Assembly: GCA_038227745.1 (NCBI GenBank)
Contig: JBBRPS010000069.1
Span: 1 to 20,195 of the forward strand
Origin: DASPXY01 sp038227745
Lineage (GTDB): Bacteria > Planctomycetota > Planctomycetia > Gemmatales > Gemmataceae
Direction: 5' to 3'
Length of the DNA: 20,195 nt
Shown piece after piece: positions 13,954-20,195 of the stretch (positions within the stretch are counted from its first letter, which is position 1; every line of letters starts with the position of its first letter). A program made the translations under genes and the position numbers. Below the pieces are notes generated by a model. It saw only the letters and a program-made list of their open reading frames with translations, did no database searches and was not told where the DNA came from.

Positions 13954-14121
13954 ACCCTCTCACAAGGCGTCTTCCCGTCGCTGCCTCGTACGGGGGCCCT
14001 GGATGAACCCCGTGGCGACGAACCGCCATAGCCGGGGTGGTAGCCTCATTCCACCCTACGGCGCGGAAAAATACCAGGGAGAGGCGCAGGGCCACGGGCG
14101 GGGCACCGGCCGTTTGGGGTT

Positions 14122-14769
14122 TCACGGGGACAGGCCCGACAGCAGCTGTCGGAGCAGCGCCTGGAGCTGGCGGCCCCGGCGCTTGACCGTCACGTAGGCG
14201 ACGCCCAGCACCGCGGCAACCTCACGCAGGCCCCGGCCCTGGGCCAGGGCCTCCCCCAGGAGCCGCTCGCCGTCGCCGAGCCGGCCGAGGACGGCCCGAA
14301 CTCCCTCCACCCGTTCTTCCTCCTCGGCCACCGCGCAGGGGCTCGGCCCGGGGTCCTCGGCAGCCATCAGCGAAGGGGCCCGCCGCCGTTGCGCGGCCGC
14401 CGACGGCACGGCGGCGGGGCGGTGGCCGCGGCGCAGGTGGCGCACCGCGTCGCGGAAGCGATCCGCGGCCAGCGCCCACACGAAGCGGCGGAAGGAAAGG
14501 CAGCGGCACCCGGGCGGCTGCTGGGGCCGGTAGCGGCTGATGGCCTCCTCCATCGCCAGGGCCATCTGCCACAACACCGCCTCGACTTCCGCCGGCGCCA
14601 GCCCGCTGCGCTGGGCCTCTCCCGTGGCCCAGCGGTCGAGGGGTGGCAGGTGGCGCTCGAGGAGGATCCCGGCCGCGGGGCGGTAGTCACACTCCTGGAC
14701 GAGGACGAGGAGCGACTCGTCTTCCAGGGGCGTCAGGTCGAGGTCGTACGGCTTGACAAGCGGGTCCAC
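14122..14769 (-). CDS. ECF-like sigma-70 family factor
   Basis: The protein (215 residues from the GTG at 14769) looks like a divergent ECF sigma factor. Its N-terminal half has DESLLVLVQECDYRPAAGILLERHL, then an acidic helix LAPAEVEAVLWQMALAMEEAISRY. CLSFRRFVWALAADRFRDAVRHLRRG follows, in the position of region 2. An Arg/Ala/Pro-rich linker is followed by LREVAAVLGVAYVTVKRRGRQLQ, a helix-turn-helix like region 4. GGAAGG at 14777-14782 is seven bases before this GTG. The frame can be opened from another GTG at 14817, but no ribosome site is seen there. It is divergent from the giant repeat protein, 778 bases away, so control of that gene is possible but unproven. I am fairly sure of the sigma fold, less so of the subgroup. 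Confidence 0.75.
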   Translation of the reverse strand: MDPLVKPYDLDLTPLEDESLLVLVQECDYRPAAGILLERHLPPLDRWATGEAQRSGLAPAEVEAVLWQMALAMEEAISRYRPQQPPGCRCLSFRRFVWALAADRFRDAVRHLRRGHRPAAVPSAAAQRRRAPSLMAAEDPGPSPCAVAEEEERVEGVRAVLGRLGDGERLLGEALAQGRGLREVAAVLGVAYVTVKRRGRQLQALLRQLLSGLSP

Positions 14770-15547
14770 AGGACAGCCTTCCGTGGGTGGCGTCAAGGTG
14801 CTGCCCCCTCCGGCCACCCTGGCGCGGGGGGGGTAGATGGGCGTCCGGCGGTGCCTTCTCGTTCGCGGAGGTTACAGCGCGGCCCCGGGGCGGAATGCCA
14901 CACGGAGGATGGGATGGGGAGGAGACGGGCAAACCCCGTGCCCGCCGCCGCCGCGGCCCGCAGAATGCGCCAATCCCCCTGTGGCCCTGAGATTTGCGCG
15001 CTGCGGCGGGGGATGAGGCCCCGATCGGTGTCCGCGGCGGAGTGTCGGATTTTGCGGCACTGCCCCAAAATCCGCCACGCGCGGCTGAGGGCGTTCCTGG
15101 TGAAGCCGCGCCGCGGCGGTGCCGGACAACACCCCGCGCTGCCGGGGGGGAACAAGCCCGACGCGGCACAACCCTATCTCCTCAAGGACCGCCCGGAACC
15201 ATTTCGGGAAAAACCGCTTTTCTGTGAGCCCGGTGCGGCCGCTCAAACGGGATCTTCTATAGCAGGCCACCTTCCGCAGCGCGGCGAAGGGGCCTGAGAC
15301 GGCCGGCCCCAGACGGGGCCGCACCACGTGTCCCCCTCGCAACGCAGACGACGACAACCGGGGAGAAAATCCACGCCGATTCCGGAGCGCCGGAACGCTG
15401 TGGGCAATCTTCCCGAATAACCTCTGTCCTGCCCTTGCCTTGATGTGCAGTGGTCCGTGCGCACAAGAAGTCCGCCGGCAAGCAACATCCCGCGGGGCCG
15501 CTCGGCTGGATACGCCGGTCCCGCGCCTCTCCTTCACGAGGTCCACC
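14770..15547. other. Long divergent intergenic region
   Basis: No gene is supported in these 778 bases. Short frames on both strands (for example through 14872-15297) are Arg/Pro/Gly-rich, mutually contradictory and resemble nothing I know. One imperfect hairpin is visible at 15046-15074 (CGGATTTTG pairing CAAAATCCG, with a smaller GGC/GCC stem in the loop). I found no convincing promoter box for either the sigma gene or the giant gene. The length leaves room for complex control or a decayed gene. Confidence 0.5.
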
Positions 15548-18500
15548 ATGGCCTGGAATTGGCTGCGCACGTCCCATCGCCGTACCCCCATCGTCCGCCG
15601 CCGGACCAACAAGCAGGTACGCTTGCACGTCGAGCGCCTGGAGGTCCGCGCGCTACCGGCCTCCGCGCTCGATGCCCCCCCGGTCGCCCTCTTCGAGCCG
15701 CTGGTCTCCTTCCCGCTGCAGAGCGGGGGCGCGCTCGACCCCCTCACCACGGTCCATGTCGCGGGGCAGGTGGCTCCCGTCAACGAGTCAAACACCTGGA
15801 CCGTCAACAGCAACGGCGTCGATGGCAACGGCGTCCCCTTCGACACCCAGACCACTTCGTCGTACTCCTTCACCGTCACCGGGACCGCCGGCGGGGATGG
15901 GTCCAGCACCTATCAGGAGACCTACACCAGCAACTTCGACAGCGTGACGACCCCGGCCGGGCCTGGGGGCGCGGCGCAGCACTACTGGTGGAGTTTCCAG
16001 TACGGCTTCACCGCCGGCAGCTCGGCGGGCGAAAGCCACTTCACCCTGGTCGCCGACCTGTCCCTGCACGAGACGGGCTCCCAGACCGAGCACACCGCTG
16101 GGCCGAACGGCTCGGCGGGCGTCATGGCGGTGAGCTGGCAGCAGGACGAGACTTACCACCGCGAGTTCGGCAATCACACCGACCTCGGCACGGGGGCCGC
16201 CCACGGCACCGACACCGGCCACGGCAGCGCGGACCAGACCACGACGGGTTCGGGCACTTACACCCGGCCGGCGGGCGACGGCCGCACCGGCACGGTTTCC
16301 GGCACCCAGGATCAGAACGACTCGCTGACGAGCACCTCGTCGTTCACGACGGCGGTGACGCGTGACGGCGCCGGGGCGGTGACCTGGAGTGGGACCTGGG
16401 ACGGCAACGACACCGGCTCCAGCCACAAGGACTACTCCGGCAGCGGCACCTACCAGGTGAGCCGGGGCGACGCCAACAACTGGACCGACGGCACGGGGAC
16501 CGTCACCGAGGCCGGCAGCGACTACTGGGCCTCGAGCGAGGCGTCGCACTTCACCCTGGGCGGCAACGGCACCTGGGCGGTCGTCAGCGGCTCCGGCTCC
16601 GGCAGCGGCGGCGGCTCCTCCGACTGGTCCGACTCGCTCAACAGCACCTACGGCTACACCGTGCCCGGCGGCTCGGTGACCGGGACGGGGTCGGAGGGGG
16701 GCCACGAGCACACCTCGTACACCGCCACCGAGACCTACACGCTGACCCCGGCCGACGCCTGGGTGACGACCGGGACATGGGACGGCAGCCACTCCGGCGG
16801 CTGGTCCTCGTCCTACCACGGCGGCGGGAGCTACACGACGGCCACGGGCACTCCGGGCACCGAGTGGACCGCGGGGACGGGTACCCTCACCGAGTCGGGC
16901 GGCAACGATTGGGGCTACGACTACGAGTCCCACTACACCCTGGGTGCCGACGGGACCTGGGCGGCGGTCGGCGGCACCGGCTCCGGCGACGGCGGCAGCA
17001 CGGGCGACTGGTCGGACTCGCTCACCGGCACCTACGGCCACGCGATGAGCGGCGGGGCCGTCACCGGCACCTTCAATCAAGGGAGCCATGAGCACAACGA
17101 CCACACGGCCAGCGAGGCCTACACGCTGACCCCGGCCGACGTGTGGGTGACGACCGGGACGTGGGACGGCAACACCTCCGGCGGCTGGCACGCCTCGTCC
17201 CAGGGGAACGGCACCTACACGGTCAACACCGGCAGCCCCGACGGCGCCTGGACGACGGGGACCGGCACGATCACCGAGTCCGGCAGCGGCGACTGGAACT
17301 ACTCCTACGGCTCGCACTACAACCTCAACGCCGACGGCAGCTGGACGCCGACGGGCGGCTCGGGGTCGGGCAGCGGCGGCGGCACGTCCGACTGGTCCAA
17401 CAACGCCAGCGGCGCCTACGGCTACGCCGTCGCCGGCGGCTCGGTCACCGGCACCTGGTCGCAGGGGGCCAACGAGCACTCCACCTTCACCGAGACCGAG
17501 AATTACAACCTGACGCCGGCCGACGTGTGGGTGACGACCGGCACCTGGGACGGCAGCGTCTCGGGCGGCTCCCACTCCTCCTACAGCGGCGGCTGCTCCT
17601 ACACGGTCGCTGTCGGCAGCCACGACAGCAGCTGGACCGACGGCAGCGGCACCATCACCGAGTCGGGCCACCAGGATTGGACCTACAGCTACGACAAGCA
17701 CTACGCCCTGCACGCCGACGGCTCCTGGGTGGTCCTCGGCGGCGGCGGCTCCGGCCAGGGCGGCGGCGCCACCAACTGGTCCTACACCGCCAGCGGCACC
17801 TACGGCCACCCCCTCGACGGCGGCACCCTCTCCGGCACCTGGAACGCCAACGGCCACGACAACACCACCGCCGACGTCAGCCTCACCTGGGTCCTCAACG
17901 CCGACGGCTCCTGGACCACCACCGGCCACGACGCCCGCACCCACAGCACCGCCGACCATTCGTCCTACACCGGCGCCGGGTCGTACGCCACCAGTTCCTC
18001 CGACGGCGGCGCGGCGGACGGCTCCAACTGGGGGTGGAGCTCCACGTTCCACAGCAACGGCAGCGAACACGGCAGCCAGGACGCGACGGCCGACGAGTCC
18101 GTCACCACCGTGTTCGCCGCCGACGGCTCGGCCACGACCACGACGGTCTCTGCGCACACCAGCAGCAGCAACGCCGCCGCCACCTATGCGTCCCACGGGA
18201 CTGCCGATTCCTGGTCGAACTCCTGGGGGGATGGCTACAACGCGCACTGGGAGTCGCACGACGTCTACGCGCAGTCCATTTCGGACGCGACGCAGTCGCA
18301 GGCGCAGGACAGCTACACGACGGTCAGCGGCCCGGCCGGGACGACGACGACCGGCGGCGGCTCGGGCAGCACCGACTCCCACGGCGATTACACGTACCAG
18401 GACGACGCCCACGGCTCGTCCAATTCCCACTCCTGGGGCACCGGCTACAACTCGTCCGCGAGCGACGTCTGGACCTTCGGCAGCGCCAGCGACCACCACT

Positions 18501-20195
18501 ACGTCAACCACGACGAGTGGTCGAACACGGCCAACGCCGACGGCACGCAGTCCGCGCACCAGGGGGGCAGCAGTCACGACTGGGGCAACCACACGTCCTA
18601 CGCCAGTGACAACGGCCAGTCGCAGTCGTCCTCCTCGGGGGACGGGTACAGCTCGTCGTCCACGAACACTGGATGGTCGAGCGGCCACAGCAATGGCCAC
18701 TACGACGGCCAGGGCAGCTGGTTCAGCGATATCCACGCCGACGGCACGTCCACTTCCAACTCCACGGCGAGCAGCAGCAGCAACGCCGCCGCGACGTATG
18801 CCGCCCACGGGACTGCCGATTCCTCGTCGAATGCCTGGGGGGATGGCTACAACGCGCACTGGGAGTCGCACGACGTCTCCGCGCAGTCCTCGTCGGACGC
18901 GACGCAGTCGCAGGCGCAGGACAGCTACACGACCGTCAGCGGCCCGGCCGGGACGACGACGACCGGCGGCGGCTCGGGCAGCACCGATGCCCACGGCGAT
19001 TACACGTACCAGGACGACGCCCACGGCTCGTCCAATTCCCACTCCTGGGGCACCGGCTACAACTCGTCCGCGAGCGACGTCTGGACCTCCGGCAGCGCCA
19101 GCGACGACCATTACGTCTACCACGAGGATTGGTCGAACACGGCCAACGCCGACGGCACGCAAGCTTCCCATGAAGGGGGCAGCGGGCACTCCTGGGGCAA
19201 CCGCACGTCCTACGCCAGTGACAACAGCCAGTCGCAGTCGTCGTCGTGGGGGGACGGATTCAGCTCGTCGTCCGCGAACAGTTGGTGGTCGAGCAGCGGC
19301 AGCGACGACCACTACGACGGCCAGGGCAGCTGGTTCAGCGACGTCCACGCCGACGGCACGTCCGCCTCCGGCTCGACGGCGACCGGCCACAGTTGGGGGA
19401 GTAGCCATTCGGGCTGGGGCAACCAGTGGTCGTGGTCGTCGGTGGACGCCAACGGCGCCACGGGGGACAGCGGCAGCGGCGGCGACAGCACGAGCAGTTC
19501 GTACGACAACCCGGGGGGCGGGTGGGGCTACGGCGGCTGGGGCTACTACGGCGGGTGGGGCTACTATGGCGGGTGGGGCTACTACGGCGGCTGGGGCTAC
19601 TCCGGCGGCTGGGGGGGGTCGCTGGGCTACGGCGGCCCGAGCGTGAGCCGGCCGGGCGAGGGCGGCCCGGGGCTGAATGGCGCCGACCCCTTCGTCGGCC
19701 TGAGCCCCCTGGCCGGGGGCGGCGGCGGCCAGGCCGTCACCTTCCAGGCGGCCGCCGGCGCGGCAGGGACGAACAGCGCCTTGGTGGTGGCCGCCGGGGC
19801 GGCTGCAACCAGGACCGCAGGGCCGGGGGCAGGCAACGCCCCCGCGCCGACCGGCAACGGCGCCCTGCAGGCTGCCCCCTTCGCCCAGGACCAGGTGCTC
19901 CGCGACCGCGCCAGCGGCCGGGCCAGCGGCGCCGCCCTCGGCCCCGCCGGCGCCACCTACGACGCCGCCGGGCACAAGCTGACCCAGACCGACGCCCAAG
20001 GCCGCACCACCGCCTGGACGTATGACGCCGCCGGGCACAAGACGAGCGAGACCGTGGCCGCCGGCACGGCCGCCGCGGCCACGACGACGTACGTCTACCA
20101 GGGGGACAACCGGGTCCAGGTCATCGACCCGGTCGGCAACGTCACCACGTATGGCTATGATGCCCAGGGCCGGGTCATTTCCACGACGGACCCGC
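15548..20195 (+). CDS. Giant repeat-rich RHS/YD-repeat surface protein, 3' end outside window
   Basis: One uninterrupted frame of 1549 codons runs from the ATG at 15548 (GAGG six bases upstream) to the right edge without a stop. The N terminus is basic and carries WLRTS, a row of Arg, and RLHVERLEVRALPAS (26-40). This is the LExRxLP-type leader seen on many giant exported planctomycete proteins. Residues 45-280 are Ser/Thr/Gly-rich with regular aromatics. Four 127-128-residue repeats follow (282-792), then two 204-residue repeats (872-1279). A Gly-Trp-Gly-Tyr-Tyr-Gly run comes next (1322-1357), then an Ala/Gly-rich linker. YD (RHS) repeats begin at about 1470 (TYDAAGHKLTQTDAQGR, TYDAAGHKTSE, YGYDAQGRVISTTDP). 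RHS proteins form large shells, often in contact or secreted toxins. An adhesin, stalk or toxin carrier is possible; the C terminus that would decide lies outside. Confidence 0.88.
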   Translation, partial: MAWNWLRTSHRRTPIVRRRTNKQVRLHVERLEVRALPASALDAPPVALFEPLVSFPLQSGGALDPLTTVHVAGQVAPVNESNTWTVNSNGVDGNGVPFDTQTTSSYSFTVTGTAGGDGSSTYQETYTSNFDSVTTPAGPGGAAQHYWWSFQYGFTAGSSAGESHFTLVADLSLHETGSQTEHTAGPNGSAGVMAVSWQQDETYHREFGNHTDLGTGAAHGTDTGHGSADQTTTGSGTYTRPAGDGRTGTVSGTQDQNDSLTSTSSFTTAVTRDGAGAVTWSGTWDGNDTGSSHKDYSGSGTYQVSRGDANNWTDGTGTVTEAGSDYWASSEASHFTLGGNGTWAVVSGSGSGSGGGSSDWSDSLNSTYGYTVPGGSVTGTGSEGGHEHTSYTATETYTLTPADAWVTTGTWDGSHSGGWSSSYHGGGSYTTATGTPGTEWTAGTGTLTESGGNDWGYDYESHYTLGADGTWAAVGGTGSGDGGSTGDWSDSLTGTYGHAMSGGAVTGTFNQGSHEHNDHTASEAYTLTPADVWVTTGTWDGNTSGGWHASSQGNGTYTVNTGSPDGAWTTGTGTITESGSGDWNYSYGSHYNLNADGSWTPTGGSGSGSGGGTSDWSNNASGAYGYAVAGGSVTGTWSQGANEHSTFTETENYNLTPADVWVTTGTWDGSVSGGSHSSYSGGCSYTVAVGSHDSSWTDGSGTITESGHQDWTYSYDKHYALHADGSWVVLGGGGSGQGGGATNWSYTASGTYGHPLDGGTLSGTWNANGHDNTTADVSLTWVLNADGSWTTTGHDARTHSTADHSSYTGAGSYATSSSDGGAADGSNWGWSSTFHSNGSEHGSQDATADESVTTVFAADGSATTTTVSAHTSSSNAAATYASHGTADSWSNSWGDGYNAHWESHDVYAQSISDATQSQAQDSYTTVSGPAGTTTTGGGSGSTDSHGDYTYQDDAHGSSNSHSWGTGYNSSASDVWTFGSASDHHYVNHDEWSNTANADGTQSAHQGGSSHDWGNHTSYASDNGQSQSSSSGDGYSSSSTNTGWSSGHSNGHYDGQGSWFSDIHADGTSTSNSTASSSSNAAATYAAHGTADSSSNAWGDGYNAHWESHDVSAQSSSDATQSQAQDSYTTVSGPAGTTTTGGGSGSTDAHGDYTYQDDAHGSSNSHSWGTGYNSSASDVWTSGSASDDHYVYHEDWSNTANADGTQASHEGGSGHSWGNRTSYASDNSQSQSSSWGDGFSSSSANSWWSSSGSDDHYDGQGSWFSDVHADGTSASGSTATGHSWGSSHSGWGNQWSWSSVDANGATGDSGSGGDSTSSSYDNPGGGWGYGGWGYYGGWGYYGGWGYYGGWGYSGGWGGSLGYGGPSVSRPGEGGPGLNGADPFVGLSPLAGGGGGQAVTFQAAAGAAGTNSALVVAAGAAATRTAGPGAGNAPAPTGNGALQAAPFAQDQVLRDRASGRASGAALGPAGATYDAAGHKLTQTDAQGRTTAWTYDAAGHKTSETVAAGTAAAATTTYVYQGDNRVQVIDPVGNVTTYGYDAQGRVISTTDP
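16391..17923 (+). repeat. Four tandem 381/384-bp coding repeats
   Basis: The motif GTWDG recurs at 16391, 16772, 17156 and 17540, and a decayed copy (GHDA) starts at 17924. Spacing is 381, 384, 384 and 384 bases. Each unit has the order GTWDG, SYxGxGSYT, GTGTxTESG, DWxYxY, YxLxADGSW, GSGSGxGGG, GTYGY, GGSVTGT and YxLTPADVWVTT. The first unit is the most diverged. The units are coding and in frame within the giant protein. Confidence 0.9.
18161..19384 (+). repeat. Two tandem 612-bp coding repeats
   Basis: 18161-18772 and 18773-19384 align base for base without gaps over 612 bases (204 residues). Long blocks are identical, for example through the DSYTTVSGPAGTTTTGGG and YNSSASDVW coding parts. 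Most differences are in the last third. This indicates a recent in-frame duplication inside the giant gene. Confidence 0.9.
19511..19618 (+). repeat. Gly-Trp-Gly-Tyr-Tyr-Gly hexapeptide run
   Basis: An 18-base period encodes about five GWGYYG-like hexapeptides in a row (residues 1322-1357 of the giant protein). The third base varies between copies (TAC/TAT, GGC/GGG), so this is more than a very recent slippage product. Gly/Tyr/Trp-rich runs of this kind are typically flexible or cohesive. Confidence 0.85.

Larger units (their letters stand above)
13764..14121. other. Gap between convergent kinase and sigma genes
   Basis: This 358-base gap lies between the kinase (+) and an ECF-like sigma gene (-). 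It holds a hairpin just after the kinase stop (13795-13822), a long palindromic repeat (13877-13930) and a perfect TATAAT at 13948-13953. Positions 13960-14121 show no convincing gene; a 64-codon frame from 14003 runs into the sigma gene antisense and has no family resemblance. Confidence 0.5.

Noticed and set aside
14003..14197. 64-codon + strand frame after the 13948 TATAAT
   Set aside because: No ribosome site, low-complexity Arg/Ser/Pro sequence, and it overlaps the sigma gene antisense.
15053..15068. 16-base exact match to lpxA (1263-1278)
   Set aside because: A single short match in G+C-rich DNA with no extension on either side; likely chance.
18186..19646. 486-codon + strand frame rich in Arg/Pro/Thr
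   Set aside because: Out-of-frame reading of the giant gene; no start site and no family resemblance.
15788..20038. Open frame of 1416 codons on the - strand
   Set aside because: It is the mirror of the giant repeat gene; its Val/Gly/Ala/Arg composition is the complement of the Gly/Ser/Thr/Asp codons. The + strand frame has a ribosome site, export leader and YD repeats.

Overview
The window looks like chromosomal DNA from a planctomycete, most likely a Gemmataceae-type organism. The G+C content is very high. The window carries several families that are characteristic of that phylum: DUF1559 domains, TIGR03067 repeats, an ECF sigma factor fused to DUF1559, an ECF sigma factor coupled to a Ser/Thr kinase with TPRs, and a giant exported protein with an N-terminal LExRxLP motif. 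An lpxA gene fits a Gram-negative type envelope. No tRNA, rRNA, transposase or CRISPR array was found.

Layout. Positions 1-508 hold no convincing gene but contain three consecutive stem-loops. Positions 509-3869 are a housekeeping block on the + strand: lpxA (lipid A), secG (Sec translocase), a YicC-family endoribonuclease, gmk (guanylate kinase) and rpoZ (omega subunit), with gmk and rpoZ overlapping. Positions 4067-5590 encode an unrecognised membrane protein. Positions 5783-10307 hold two large + strand genes that share the same C-terminal DUF1559 domain. The first is a sigma factor with a membrane segment and a coiled coil; the second is a secreted protein with four TIGR03067 repeats. A bidirectional terminator separates them from a small DUF1653 gene on the - strand. 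Positions 10876-13763 are an ECF sigma factor whose stop overlaps the start of a Ser/Thr kinase with TPRs. Another ECF-like sigma gene lies on the - strand at 14122-14769.

From 15548 to the right edge runs one uninterrupted + strand reading frame of 1549 codons with no stop in the window. It starts with a planctomycete export-type N terminus. It continues through four 128-residue repeats, two copies of a 204-residue repeat and a Gly/Trp/Tyr hexapeptide run, and it enters YD (RHS) repeats at the edge. It is the most striking gene here and is easy to miss because its stop lies outside the window.

The gaps between genes are unusually rich in perfect or near-perfect inverted repeats (135-170, 1865-1927, 3878-4041, 5613-5669, 13877-13930). 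Most belong to different sequence families. They suggest several families of palindromic intergenic repeats in this genome. Functions for the regulatory and surface genes are inferred from domain recognition by eye; no database search was possible.
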